Of a stretch of 64,000 bases of DNA, positions 55,901 to 63,915 are shown in pieces. The number at the start of each line of letters is the position of its first letter. Within the stretch, counting starts at the first letter, position 1. A model generated the notes under the pieces. That model ran no database searches and was not told the DNA's origin. It saw nothing but the letters and a program-made list of their open reading frames with translations. This DNA is from an uncultured Roseburia sp. (lineage in GTDB: Bacteria > Bacillota > Clostridia > Lachnospirales > Lachnospiraceae): assembly GCA_944380515.1 (NCBI GenBank), contig CALWHT010000050.1, positions 1 through 64,000 on the forward strand, read 5' to 3'. A program made the translations under genes and the position numbers.

Positions 55901-56224
55901 CTTGCGAGACAGCGCGGGTTTGTCTGCCGCTACGGCGGGGATGAATTTATCATTGTGCTCTATACCGCGGATAAGACGGTGCTTGAGAAGACTGCCCGTG
56001 ATATTTACCGCTCGATTGACGAGTGCGGCGGGTTTGAACGGCAGATTTCCAGAAAGCTGGGAAAAGCGGTCTCCATTGATGAGAAGCAGCGGATATCCTG
56101 TTCGATCGGCGTTGTTGCGGGAGAGAATATCAGAAATGAGGATGAAATTAACCAGATGATCAAACGGGCCGATGACCTGCTTTACACAATCAAGACGTCT
56201 ACAAAAGGAACCTACCGCATATGA
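52910..56224 (+). CDS. large diguanylate cyclase: TPR-like, GAF-like and GGDEF domains
   Basis: The 1104-residue cytosolic protein has an N-terminal region of unknown fold and many TPR-like helices (about residues 200-720, for example YYDHAIRLFYRLRRSEDIAEVQYNM in part). A GAF-like domain follows (about 745-900; FNVDCAVYVRWN, DDVCSMVAVPFFNNA), then a GGDEF domain (about 930-1104) with DQLTGIYNREGF and an intact YGGDEFIIV. GGDEF domains make cyclic di-GMP. The layout suggests a multi-input sensor, with protein binding by TPR and small ligand or cofactor binding by GAF. The ATG at 52910 follows GGAGGGGAAGC. It overlaps cca by four bases. Confidence 0.88.
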   Translation: MIEKYYNGAVEQVLAGLGEAAHNYLLVRYSGDFSVRDLTSIQQARAREDIFFREYEFTHGQVAGAYEPYLSILCDGFRRYMSGSFEEFLEECDVYYLHRPVLLSYFNTGFCRREEIILLDEAAYEQERMAAALEKMLLSLAEKHPLVILLNRFQLASKSTMALTYRLLCRENKNIGLLLGVSDIQSMPEFLIPEWEMIYEKMDDGSRVYHIGNSGRKKAEGFGGGQETDYASNEFYRKINNLVELLDFEQAACLLGEMERKIKFDNLVVADEIRYRMWLLFANVSILRQDMSKTLEICEDLENISLPGKEGECRFEHDYMLARAYMYQGKLKEALEAAKAAGRAAGELSDEFRIFLVELLEVQIQMSGWYNIFFCAQDITISDSLIEKLIRYNFRNHLAHIYVYAYDNKPEIVAKAYRSEELLVYFSKGVKIAKEIGNEQFINTAYQKNIMLASTNGMYEISLLYSVRTYEALRDKTSVEAGRIYSGIAYNLCAVGENERAMQYYDHAIRLFYRLRRSEDIAEVQYNMSLNCIMCGDYPKAEMYLTQCMKAVEKLHLNSLRVCNLSKLYGLLALVSILQSNRFNCERYLHNCKQFLNYVLEKEKLGDDLGTVHDYAKIDDDMFLYTFSNALLARHDGEEAQAARLFEEAEEYLKHCEGNQFFSYVLFRRSRMECYLALGKRQLCEEERACLMQYEESHRSMFGGLVKEILKTLPPVSGQETEKGETSMQKLDELIWQESMVLAYKSKKRQLDFISTWQKLIDVTGMHASEMMDMVMKTFLNHFNVDCAVYVRWNEKQPQVLYNNTGKNLTREILKQIAESLKQNTGGFAISKISSNYAEHQDITSVFGDDDVCSMVAVPFFNNARIESFLITYVLMKDNWHSSVNRYMLDEDDLNMYQLLFREVRYSLNRLDAYDKIYEMNNKLYLSAVTDQLTGIYNREGFYQQLNSLLKEFEAGRRSAELGLMFIDLDNFKHYNDTFGHDVGDLILKEMAEIFEHLARQRGFVCRYGGDEFIIVLYTADKTVLEKTARDIYRSIDECGGFERQISRKLGKAVSIDEKQRISCSIGVVAGENIRNEDEINQMIKRADDLLYTIKTSTKGTYRI

Positions 56225-57543
56225 AAATTGTTTTGCCGGAAAAAGTAACCTATATTATCGATACTCTCTGGGCGCATGGCTACGAAGCGTATGCGGTCGG
56301 CGGCTGTGTGCGTGATACCGTGCTTTCCCGTACGCCGGGAGACTGGGATATTACGACCTCGGCGAAGCCGGATCAGGTAAAAGAGCTGTTTCGCCATACG
56401 ATTGATACGGGAATCCAGCATGGGACCGTCACAGTCATGCTCGAACATGAGGGCTTTGAGGTGACCACCTATCGGATCGATGGGGAGTATGAGGATGCCA
56501 GACATCCGAAGGAGGTGCAGTTTACCGGAAACCTGTTAGAGGATTTGAAGCGCCGTGACTTTACCGTAAATGCGATGGCGTATAATGACAGGGACGGCCT
56601 TGTGGATGCCTTTGACGGGCTTTCCGATTTAAAGCGCGGCATTATCCGCTGCGTCGGCAATCCCAGGGAGCGGTTTTCCGAGGATGCCCTTCGCATGCTG
56701 CGCGCGGTGCGGTTTGCGGCGCAGCTTAACTTTGTGATTGAGGAGGGAACAAAAGCGGCAATCCTTACCCTTGCGCCAAACATTGCGAGGGTGAGCGCGG
56801 AACGGATACAGGCAGAGCTGTTAAAGCTCCTTGTGTCCGACCATCCCGAAAAGCTTCGGATTGCATACGAAACCGGTCTTACGGCGGTTTTTCTTCCCGA
56901 GTATGACGCGATGATGAAAACGCCGCAGAATAATCCCCACCATTGTTATTCCGTAGGCGTGCATGTGACGGAGTCCTTAAAATATGTGGAACCGGATAAG
57001 GTGCTGCGTCTGGCAATGCTGCTTCACGACGTGGCAAAGCCGGCGTGCAGGAGTGTGGACGGCGCCGGAGTGGATCATTTTTACGGGCATCCGAAGGAGG
57101 GCAGCGAGATGGCGCGCGCGATCCTGCGGAGGCTCAAGTTTGACAATGATACGACGGACCGGGTATGCCGCCTCATCCGCTGGCACGATGATAACCCCGG
57201 GCTGAACGAAAGCCTCATCCGTAAGGCGGCAAACCGCATCGGTACGGAGCAGTACCCGGCGCTTTTTGCGGTAAAGCGGGCGGATATCCTCGCCCAGAGC
57301 GCTTACCGCAGGGAGGAAAAGCTTGCTTATGTGGACGGCTATGAGGCAATTTACGATGAAATTCAGAAAAAAGGACAGTGCCTGACGGTAAAGCAGCTCG
57401 CGGTGACCGGAAATGATTTGATCACGGCCGGTATGAAGCCCGGAAAGGAAATCGGTGAAACGTTAAGAAGGCTGCTGGAGCTGGTGCTTGAGGACCCTTC
57501 CTTTAACACAAAAGAGAAATTACTCGAACAGGTTCATAAATAA
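56221..57543 (+). CDS. cca: CCA tRNA nucleotidyltransferase with HD domain
   Basis: The 440-residue protein has the class II CCA-adding motifs GGCVRDTVLSRTPGDWDITT, RRDFTVNAMAYNDR and RMLRAVRFAAQL. An HD domain with LLHDVAKPAC and HFYGHPKEGSEMA is at about 250-330. It adds or repairs the 3'-CCA of tRNAs. HD domains occur in many bacterial forms and have phosphatase or phosphodiesterase ability. The start lies in an ATGA overlap with the GGDEF gene, an unusual pairing. Confidence 0.94.
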   Translation: MKIVLPEKVTYIIDTLWAHGYEAYAVGGCVRDTVLSRTPGDWDITTSAKPDQVKELFRHTIDTGIQHGTVTVMLEHEGFEVTTYRIDGEYEDARHPKEVQFTGNLLEDLKRRDFTVNAMAYNDRDGLVDAFDGLSDLKRGIIRCVGNPRERFSEDALRMLRAVRFAAQLNFVIEEGTKAAILTLAPNIARVSAERIQAELLKLLVSDHPEKLRIAYETGLTAVFLPEYDAMMKTPQNNPHHCYSVGVHVTESLKYVEPDKVLRLAMLLHDVAKPACRSVDGAGVDHFYGHPKEGSEMARAILRRLKFDNDTTDRVCRLIRWHDDNPGLNESLIRKAANRIGTEQYPALFAVKRADILAQSAYRREEKLAYVDGYEAIYDEIQKKGQCLTVKQLAVTGNDLITAGMKPGKEIGETLRRLLELVLEDPSFNTKEKLLEQVHK

Positions 57544-57613
57544 AGATTCCCTCTCATATGATGAATAGACGCGGTGGAAAGACCGTAAATCAATCATATT
57601 GGAGGGGGTCTTT

Positions 57614-58591
57614 TTGTATAATCGGCCGGAACAGATATTAGAAAAATATGACCTGGAAATAAAGTCCGTTTCCAAGGGTCGTGACAGTTATAATTGTGAG
57701 ACGGACCTGGGGCAGAAGGTGTTAAAGGAATACAGGGGCTCCATGGAGCGGGCGGAATTTCTTGCGGATATGCTTTCCCATCTGAAGCGGGAGGGCATGC
57801 GTGTGGAGACGGTGGTGCGGACCGCGGAGGGAACGCCGTTTGCGGTGAATGAGGACGGCGTGAAATACATGCTGGTCGATTCCTTTGCCGGGGCGGAGTG
57901 CGACACGAAAAGCCGATCGGATATGCTTGCGGCGGCACGCTTTCTGGCGGATTTACATAATGCGTCCATGCGCTATCCGGGGGAGGTTCCGGAATTTGTC
58001 CGGACGGAAAACTATGCGCTGCTGCATTTGTATGAGAAGCATAACCGTGAATTAAATAAGGTAAAAAATTATGTGCGCTCCAGGAAAAAGAAAAATGAAT
58101 TTGAGATGATGTTTGCCGGGCAGTATTCCGGTTTTATGGAAAAAGCGCTGAGTGTGACGGAGCAGTTAAAAAGGATGGAGCAGGGCGAGGAGCTGTTCGG
58201 CTTCTGCCACGGGGACTATAACCAGCATAATGTCATTTTTGCCCAGCAGGGGCCCTGTGCCGTGCATTTTGAAAATTTTTCATATCAGGTGAGGATCAGC
58301 GACCTGGCGAATTTTATTCGAAAAATGATGGAAAAAAATAACTGGAATACGGGACTCGGACTGGATTTGATACGCGCCTACGACGGAGGGCGAAAGCTCT
58401 CGGACACGGAACTGCGCTATCTCTATCTTTCCCTTGCCTATCCAGAAAAATTCTGGAAAATTGCCAATCATTATTATAATTCGCACAAGGCATGGCTTTC
58501 CGGCAGGAATATCGAAAAGCTGGAACGGGTTATTGCGCAGGAGGACGCAAGGGAACAGTTTTTGGAGCTGTTGTTTCACTTTACCGCTTGA
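57614..58591 (+). CDS. CotS-like spore coat protein of the aminoglycoside phosphotransferase fold
   Basis: The 325-residue protein has the CotS family pattern, with FCHGDYNQHNVIF (about residues 200-212) like the Brenner HGD catalytic loop. The metal-binding D of the next DFD-type motif reads FEN (VHFENFSY), so kinase activity is doubtful. CotS proteins lie in the spore coat. I chose a TTG start at 57614, with GGAGGGGG at 57601-57608; the alternative TTG at 57599 overlaps this site. The sporulation role fits the yab genes nearby. The assignment is by family resemblance. Confidence 0.75.
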   Translation: MYNRPEQILEKYDLEIKSVSKGRDSYNCETDLGQKVLKEYRGSMERAEFLADMLSHLKREGMRVETVVRTAEGTPFAVNEDGVKYMLVDSFAGAECDTKSRSDMLAAARFLADLHNASMRYPGEVPEFVRTENYALLHLYEKHNRELNKVKNYVRSRKKKNEFEMMFAGQYSGFMEKALSVTEQLKRMEQGEELFGFCHGDYNQHNVIFAQQGPCAVHFENFSYQVRISDLANFIRKMMEKNNWNTGLGLDLIRAYDGGRKLSDTELRYLYLSLAYPEKFWKIANHYYNSHKAWLSGRNIEKLERVIAQEDAREQFLELLFHFTA

Positions 58592-58608
58592 GAAATTTGT
58601 TATATACT
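58580..58608 (+). promoter_or_regulatory. promoter of the PEGA lipoprotein gene
   Basis: TTTACC (58580-58585) and TATACT (58603-58608) are 17 bases apart and overlap the end of the CotS-like gene. Confidence 0.55.
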
Positions 58609-58655
58609 GAAAATGCGGTAACAGTGGAATGAAGATAAAGGACACGGGTGAATAC

Positions 58656-60038
58656 ATGAAGATAAAAAAGGGAGCATGGATTGTTGTATTGGCGGCTCTG
58701 CTTGCAGCGGCAGGCTGCGGAAGGGAAAATACGGTCGTGACAGGACGGTATTATTATCCGGAGAACGGCGCGGCTGAGACAGTGGCGGCGACGGAGCAGG
58801 AAGCGGCTGCGGAAGGGGAAGAACAAAAGGCGGATACCCTCGGAACGGACCAGTTCATGATCCTTTCCCATGACATGCAGGCGGAGTGTCTGACGCTTGA
58901 GCAGATAGCCACGGGAAAGGAGTATATTTATTATTATACCCTCTCTACCAGATTCCTGGATAAGTACGGCAGCCGGGCAGCGGCATTAAGCTTTGAGCCG
59001 GGACGTGTCGTGACGGTCGGGGAAAAGGACACAAGCGGCAGAATTACCGAGGTGCGTTTATCGGACGCCGTGTGGGAGTATCCGGATGTGACGCGATACT
59101 CCGTGGATATGGAGCGGGGGATTTTTAAAATCGGTGAGGACCGCTATTCCTTTGAGGCGGATATTTTTGTCTGCGAAGACGATGAGGTAAAGAGCATTTC
59201 GGATTTGACGGACCTTGATACCCTCCGCGTTGTGGGCGTCGGGAAAAAGCTGATTTCGATTGCGGTCACGACGGGACACGGAGAGCTTGCGCTTACCAAT
59301 ACGGAGCTGTTTGACGGAAGCTACATTCAGATAGGCAGCAGGATTTTCGAGCAGATCAACGGGGAGATGACACTGGAAATTCCGGAGGGCACCTACACGG
59401 TCACGGTCGCCAACAACGGCTACGGGGGCAGCACGGAGGTGGAAATCGCGAGCGGAGAGGTGACGGAGCTGGATCTTAATACCTTAAAGGGCGAGGGACC
59501 GAAATTCGGCAGTATTTTATTTGCCGTGGACGTAGAAGGGGCAATCATCCAAATCGACGGGGAGATTGTGGATTACAGCGAGGCGGTTTCCCTGCAATAC
59601 GGCGTGCATACCCTGACGGTGACGGCGGAGGGCTATGAGACCTACAGCAAAAAGCTGTTTGTCAATTCCAGCGAGGCGACCATTGTAATAGGACTTTCCG
59701 GGGAGGATACGGATTCCGGTACGGGGTCGACGGAGAGCACAGAGACTTCGGAGAGTACGGAAACTTCGGAGAGTACGGGAACCTCCGGGAGCACGGGAAC
59801 CTCAGGCACCGCCGGAGGACAGGCGGGCTCTCTTGCGGGAAGCCTTGCCGGCAGCGCGTCTTCGGACAGCAGTACCTCATCAGGCAGCAGTACGTCGTCG
59901 GGAAGCAGTACGTCAACGGAAAGCTCGCTGACTGACGAGCTTTTGGATTCGGTGCTTGGTTCCGATTCCGATACCGGCACGGATTATTTATCCACTCTGT
60001 CGGAACTTTTGAATGCCCTGGCGGGTGATGACGAATGA
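58656..60038 (+). CDS. PEGA-domain lipoprotein with Ser/Thr/Gly-rich tail
   Basis: The product (460 residues from this start) has a lipoprotein signal, LLAAAGC, with the Cys near residue 20. Two beta-rich segments follow, the later of which (about 280-345, FGSILFAVDVEGAIIQIDGE, YGVHTLTVTAEGYETY) matches the PEGA surface-exposed domain. The tail (about 350-430) is a low-complexity Ser/Thr/Gly region with repeated SGSST units. It should be anchored outside the membrane; the function is unknown. The start may also be the ATG at 58629, nine codons upstream; neither has a strong ribosome site. Confidence 0.8.
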   Translation: MKIKKGAWIVVLAALLAAAGCGRENTVVTGRYYYPENGAAETVAATEQEAAAEGEEQKADTLGTDQFMILSHDMQAECLTLEQIATGKEYIYYYTLSTRFLDKYGSRAAALSFEPGRVVTVGEKDTSGRITEVRLSDAVWEYPDVTRYSVDMERGIFKIGEDRYSFEADIFVCEDDEVKSISDLTDLDTLRVVGVGKKLISIAVTTGHGELALTNTELFDGSYIQIGSRIFEQINGEMTLEIPEGTYTVTVANNGYGGSTEVEIASGEVTELDLNTLKGEGPKFGSILFAVDVEGAIIQIDGEIVDYSEAVSLQYGVHTLTVTAEGYETYSKKLFVNSSEATIVIGLSGEDTDSGTGSTESTETSESTETSESTGTSGSTGTSGTAGGQAGSLAGSLAGSASSDSSTSSGSSTSSGSSTSTESSLTDELLDSVLGSDSDTGTDYLSTLSELLNALAGDDE

Positions 60039-60064
60039 CGGCTTTCAAAAGTACGGAATGGGTC

Positions 60065-60093
60065 TTGAAAAAATAGTAGCGGAACGTTAATAT
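60065..60093 (+). promoter_or_regulatory. possible promoter of the phosphohexomutase gene
   Basis: TTGAAA (60065-60070) and TAATAT (60088-60093) are 17 bases apart, 40 bases before the start. Confidence 0.45.
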
Positions 60094-60132
60094 AAAAATA
60101 GAAAACGCAGATATTTGGGAGGAGACGCAGAT

Positions 60133-61866
60133 ATGGGATACAAAGAAAATTATGAGAGCTGGCTGAACAATCCTTATTTTGATGAGGATACGAGAAACGA
60201 GCTGAAGGGAATCGCCGGAAATGAGAAGGAGATTGAGGATCGGTTTTATATGGATCTCGAATTCGGTACGGCGGGTCTTCGCGGTGTCATCGGAGCCGGC
60301 ACGAACCGCATGAACATTTACACGGTGCGCAAGGCGACCCAGGGACTCGCCAATTACATTGCCAGCGTGAACGGACAGGACAGGGGCGTAGCTATCGCCT
60401 ATGATTCCAGGAGAATGTCGCCGGAGTTTGCGGATGAAGCGGCGCTTTGTCTTGCGGCAAACGGCATTAAGGCCTATGTTTTTGAATCCTTACGTCCGAC
60501 GCCGGAGCTTTCCTACGCGGTGCGTAAGCTGGGCTGCATTGCGGGCATTAATGTGACTGCCAGTCATAATCCGCCCGAGTATAACGGCTACAAGGTATAT
60601 TGGGAGGACGGCGCGCAGATTACGCCGCCGCACGATACAGGCATCATGGACGAGGTAAAGAAGGTGACGGATTACGCCGCGGTTAAGACCATGGCGCTTG
60701 AGGAAGCAAAGGCGGCCGGGCTTTATCAGACCATCGGTGCGGACATCGACGACGCCTATATTGCGGAGTTGAAAAAGCTTGTCCTTCATCAGGACTGTAT
60801 CGATAAGGTCGGCGCGGAGCTTAAAATTGTCTATACACCGCTGCACGGCACGGGAAACATTCCGGTACGCCGCGTGCTTGCGGAGCTTGGTTTTAAGAAT
60901 GTCTATGTAGTACCGGAGCAGGAGCTGCCCGACGGCAATTTCCCGACCGTAAGCTATCCGAATCCGGAGTCTGCGGAAGCGTTTGAACTGGGACTTGCTC
61001 TGGGCAGGAAGGTGGATGCCGATTTGATTCTTGCCACCGACCCGGACGCGGACCGTCTCGGCGTTTATGTGAAGGATTCCAAAACCGGGGAGTATCACAG
61101 CCTTACGGGAAATATGTCCGGCTGTCTGATTGGCGATTATGTCATCGGTCAGAGAAAGGAACTGTTCGGACTTCCGAAGGACGGCGCGTTTATCCGCTCC
61201 ATTGTTTCCACCAATATGGCGGATGCCATTGCGGAACACTACGGAATTCAGCTTGTGGAGGTGCTGACCGGCTTTAAATTCATCGGGCAGAAGATGCTGG
61301 AATTTGAAAAGACCGGAAACGGAACCTATCTCTTCGGAATGGAGGAAAGCTATGGCTGCCTGACCGGAACCTACGCGAGGGATAAGGATGCCGTTGTGGC
61401 TTCCATGACGCTGTGTGAGGCGGCGGCTTACTACAAGACGAAGAACATGACCCTGTGGGATGCGATGCTTGCGATGTACGAGAAGTACGGTTATTATAAG
61501 GACGACGTGACCTCCATCACCTTAAAGGGAATTGAGGGTCTGGCAAAGATCCAGGAAATCATGAATACGCTGCGTGAAAATGCTCCGGCCGAAATCGGCG
61601 GTTACCGGGTGACGGCCGTGCGTGATTACAAAAAAGATACCATTACCGATACCACGACCGGCGCGGTGAGTCCGACCGGGCTTCCGTCCTCCAACGTGCT
61701 CTACTATGAGATGACCGACGGAGCGTGGGTGTGCGTGAGACCTTCCGGCACCGAGCCGAAGGTGAAATTTTATCTCGGCGTGAAGGGAGACTCTTTAGAG
61801 GATGCGGACAACAAATCAAAGGATTTGTCCGAAGCGGTGCACGCCATGATAGACAAAATGTTGTAA
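60133..61866 (+). CDS. phosphoglucomutase/phosphomannomutase (PgcA-like)
   Basis: The 577-residue protein has the four alpha-D-phosphohexomutase signatures: the phosphoserine loop TASHNPPEYNGYKVYW (about residue 145), the metal loop DPDADRLGV (about 304), the sugar loop GMEESYG (about 406) and the phosphate loop RPSGTEPKVKFYLG (about 536). It interconverts hexose 1- and 6-phosphates, linking sugar catabolism to the GlgC glycogen pathway and wall sugars. The ATG at 60133 has TGGGAGGAGAC before it. Confidence 0.94.
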   Translation: MGYKENYESWLNNPYFDEDTRNELKGIAGNEKEIEDRFYMDLEFGTAGLRGVIGAGTNRMNIYTVRKATQGLANYIASVNGQDRGVAIAYDSRRMSPEFADEAALCLAANGIKAYVFESLRPTPELSYAVRKLGCIAGINVTASHNPPEYNGYKVYWEDGAQITPPHDTGIMDEVKKVTDYAAVKTMALEEAKAAGLYQTIGADIDDAYIAELKKLVLHQDCIDKVGAELKIVYTPLHGTGNIPVRRVLAELGFKNVYVVPEQELPDGNFPTVSYPNPESAEAFELGLALGRKVDADLILATDPDADRLGVYVKDSKTGEYHSLTGNMSGCLIGDYVIGQRKELFGLPKDGAFIRSIVSTNMADAIAEHYGIQLVEVLTGFKFIGQKMLEFEKTGNGTYLFGMEESYGCLTGTYARDKDAVVASMTLCEAAAYYKTKNMTLWDAMLAMYEKYGYYKDDVTSITLKGIEGLAKIQEIMNTLRENAPAEIGGYRVTAVRDYKKDTITDTTTGAVSPTGLPSSNVLYYEMTDGAWVCVRPSGTEPKVKFYLGVKGDSLEDADNKSKDLSEAVHAMIDKML

Positions 61867-61893
61867 GAAAAATTCTTTTTGCAGTTTCTTTGG

Positions 61894-61922
61894 AAAAATC
61901 CCCGGAAATCGGGGATTTTTCT
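61894..61922 (+). terminator. terminator after the phosphohexomutase
   Basis: AAAAATCCCCG pairs perfectly with CGGGGATTTTT around a 5-base loop. Confidence 0.9.
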
Positions 61923-61950
61923 TGACAACAGGGATAAAAACAAGTATAAA
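61922..61950 (+). promoter_or_regulatory. promoter of hup
   Basis: Perfect TTGACA (61922-61927) and TATAAA (61945-61950) are 17 bases apart, 74 bases before hup. Confidence 0.85.
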
Positions 61951-62023
61951 TAATGAAGTAGGTATTTTGAAGAAAACCTCGACATTAAATTTACTGTGAA
62001 AATCCAGAGGAGGAATTTTTAAC

Positions 62024-62299
62024 ATGAACAAAGCAGAATTAGTTGCAGCAATGGCTGAAAAAACGGAATTGAGCAAAAAGGATGCGGAAGCAGCATTAAA
62101 AGCATTCACGGATGTTGTTGCAGAGGAATTAAAAAAAGGTGAGAAGGTTCAGTTAGTTGGATTCGGAACATTCGAAGTATCCGAGAGAGCAGAGAGAACG
62201 GGAAGAAATCCGCAGAGCGGAAAAGAGATGGTAATCCCGGCTTCCAAGGCTCCGAAGTTCAAAGCAGGAAAAGCTTTAAAGGATATGATTAACGCATAA
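62024..62299 (+). CDS. hup: HU-type nucleoid protein
   Basis: The 91-residue protein has the full HU/IHF pattern: [62 protein letters not shown] bends and wraps DNA without sequence preference. AGAGGAGGAATTT precedes the ATG. It has its own promoter and terminator, and it precedes rqcP, the common arrangement in Clostridia. Confidence 0.98.
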   Translation: MNKAELVAAMAEKTELSKKDAEAALKAFTDVVAEELKKGEKVQLVGFGTFEVSERAERTGRNPQSGKEMVIPASKAPKFKAGKALKDMINA

Positions 62300-62316
62300 T
62301 TGACGAAGAGTTTACG

Positions 62317-62350
62317 CGGGCGGGTTCCGGCAAGGGAGCCCGCCCGTTTT
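62317..62350 (+). terminator. terminator after hup
   Basis: CGGGCGGGTTCC pairs with GGAGCCCGCCCG (one mismatch), followed by TTTT. Confidence 0.9.
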
Positions 62351-62411
62351 GTACGTGCGCTGTGCGGCAGAAGCTGAAACGGCAGAAATGAAAAACAGGG
62401 GGAAATGTAAA

Positions 62412-62654
62412 ATGAGATTGGATAAATTTTTAAAGGTATCGCGCCTGATTAAGCGGCGGACGGTTGCCAACGAGGCATGCGACGCGGGACGAGTGACTGT
62501 AAACGGCAGGCCCGCAAAGGCTTCGGCGAATGTGAAGGTCGGCGATATTATTGAAATCGCCTTCGGGACAAAGGCTGTGAAGGTAAGAGTTCTTGCGCTT
62601 ATGGATACCACAAAAAAGGAACAGGCAAAAGATTTATTTGAATATATAGCATAA
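62412..62654 (+). CDS. rqcP: RqcP (YabO), S4-domain ribosome quality control protein
   Basis: The 80-residue protein is one S4 RNA-binding domain: MRLDKFLKVSRLIKRRTVAN, EACDAGRVTVNGRPAKAS, VKVGDIIEIAF. RqcP/YabO stabilises peptidyl-tRNA on the obstructed 50S subunit during alanine tailing with RqcH. The start at 62412 follows AGGGGGAAATGTAA. It is the first of rqcP-yabP-yabQ-divIC. Confidence 0.93.
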   Translation: MRLDKFLKVSRLIKRRTVANEACDAGRVTVNGRPAKASANVKVGDIIEIAFGTKAVKVRVLALMDTTKKEQAKDLFEYIA

Positions 62655-62662
62655 AAAGGGAC

Positions 62663-62708
62663 ACCTCCTAATATATTTAGAAACAGCTATCAATGGCAGT
62701 TAGGAGGT
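62663..62708 (+). promoter_or_regulatory. inverted repeat that would hide the yabP ribosome site
   Basis: ACCTCCTAA (62663-62671) is the perfect complement of TTAGGAGGT (62700-62708), which includes the AGGAGG of yabP. The loop is 28 bases. If formed in the RNA this hairpin would block translation starts at yabP. Confidence 0.5.
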
Positions 62709-62716
62709 TTTGGGTG

Positions 62717-63007
62717 ATGGATGACAGAAACGGCAGTACGGCGAAAGCCCACAAGGTTCTTTTGGCGAACCGCACAAGCGGGGCATTTTCGGGAGTTGTG
62801 GATGTGCTTTCCTTTGATGTGGCGGAAATTCTTCTGGAAACGGAGCTTGGCATGCTTCTGATTAAGGGACATGACCTTCATGTGAACAGGCTGACGCTGG
62901 AGAAGGGGGAAATCGACATCGAGGGGCGCATTGACTCCCTGACATATTCGGACGTAAAGGGTGCGGGAAAACAGGCGGAATCATTTTTCGGAAGGCTGTT
63001 TAAATAA
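62717..63007 (+). CDS. yabP: sporulation protein YabP
   Basis: The 96-residue protein matches YabP: HKVLLANRTSGAFSGVVDV, SFDVAEILLETELGMLLIKG, HDLHVNRLTLEKGEI. YabP is a mother-cell sporulation protein, needed together with YabQ for cortex and coat assembly. I chose ATG 62717 (10 bases after AGGAGG); GTG at 62714 is also possible. It overlaps yabQ by one base. Confidence 0.93.
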   Translation: MDDRNGSTAKAHKVLLANRTSGAFSGVVDVLSFDVAEILLETELGMLLIKGHDLHVNRLTLEKGEIDIEGRIDSLTYSDVKGAGKQAESFFGRLFK

Positions 63008-63483
63008 TGACGTCCATTTTGGCGGAAATTCCGACAGTCAGCGAAACCATCAGTCAGCAGGCGGTATTTTTGGGCATTTCCATACTGCTTGGCGCGCTGC
63101 TGTTTTTTCTGTACGACATCCTGCGCATCTTTCGGAGAATCGTCCCGCATGGAAATATCTGGATTGGTGTGGAGGATTTTATTTACTGGATGGCCTGCAC
63201 GGCGGCTGTGTTCGTCATGCTGTATCAGGAAAACGACGGGATGGTCCGGGGGTTTGCCATCGGCGGCATCGTTCTTGGAATGGCGGTCTATTACGCCCTG
63301 CTCAGCCGTTTTGTCATCCGTATCAACGTACTGGTGCTTAAGACAATACTTGGCTTCCTGGGAAAAATTCTTGGCTTTTTGTTCCGGCCCCTGTGGAAAA
63401 TCTGGAAAAAAGTATGGGCATTTTTCAGAAAACAATTGAAAAAAATCTTAAGAGCGGTTAAAATGGGCTTATGTAAACTTTAG
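63007..63483 (+). CDS. yabQ: spore cortex biosynthesis protein YabQ
   Basis: The 158-residue membrane protein has about three to five hydrophobic segments (AVFLGISILLGALLFFLYDI, then DFIYWMACTAAVFVMLYQ). A basic cytosolic tail (KIWKKVWAFFRKQLKKILRA) follows, as in YabQ. It is needed for spore cortex formation. Its ATG overlaps the yabP stop (TAATG), so translation is coupled. Confidence 0.92.
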   Translation: MTSILAEIPTVSETISQQAVFLGISILLGALLFFLYDILRIFRRIVPHGNIWIGVEDFIYWMACTAAVFVMLYQENDGMVRGFAIGGIVLGMAVYYALLSRFVIRINVLVLKTILGFLGKILGFLFRPLWKIWKKVWAFFRKQLKKILRAVKMGLCKL

Positions 63484-63508
63484 CCCGACAGAGGGGGGAG
63501 GGACGGAT

Positions 63509-63811
63509 ATGGCAGGTACAAGACGTCGGAGAAAAAAGAATAACCGAACCGGAAAGTTTTATATAGGTATGATTGTCCTTGCGTTTGTAGCGGTAATGTC
63601 CGTTCAGATTGTGAAGGTCTATCAGAAGGACCAGGAGTACATAAGCAGACAGGAGGAGCTTGTGCAGCAGCTCGAGGACGAGAGTGAGCGTGCCGAGGAT
63701 TTAAAGGAGTACGAGGCGTATACAAAGTCGCAGCAGTATGTGGAGGATACCGCCAAAAGTAAGCTGGGACTGGCCTATGATAACGAAATCATATTTAAAG
63801 AACAGGATTGA
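63509..63811 (+). CDS. divIC: DivIC/FtsB-type septum formation initiator
   Basis: The 100-residue protein has a basic N-terminus (RRRKKNNRTGK), one membrane helix (FYIGMIVLAFVAVMSVQIV, about residues 17-35) and an extracytoplasmic coiled coil (SRQEELVQQLEDESERAEDL) ending in the conserved AKSKLGLAYDNEIIF. DivIC joins DivIB and FtsL in the division complex that starts septal wall synthesis. It is last in the rqcP-yabP-yabQ-divIC run. Confidence 0.93.
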   Translation: MAGTRRRRKKNNRTGKFYIGMIVLAFVAVMSVQIVKVYQKDQEYISRQEELVQQLEDESERAEDLKEYEAYTKSQQYVEDTAKSKLGLAYDNEIIFKEQD

Positions 63812-63823
63812 GTATAGAGGGAC

Positions 63824-63867
63824 AAAAATGCAGGTGTCTTATCGGAAGATAGGATACCTGCATTTTT
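63824..63867 (+). terminator. terminator after divIC
   Basis: AAAAATGCAGGT pairs with ACCTGCATTTTT (12 pairs); the loop is about 19 bases with further partial pairing. It could also serve the minus-strand gene that ends at 63916. Confidence 0.88.
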
Positions 63868-63915
63868 GCGTTTAAAAGTGTTTCCCGGGTCGGTAAAATG
63901 TGACCGATGAAAAAA

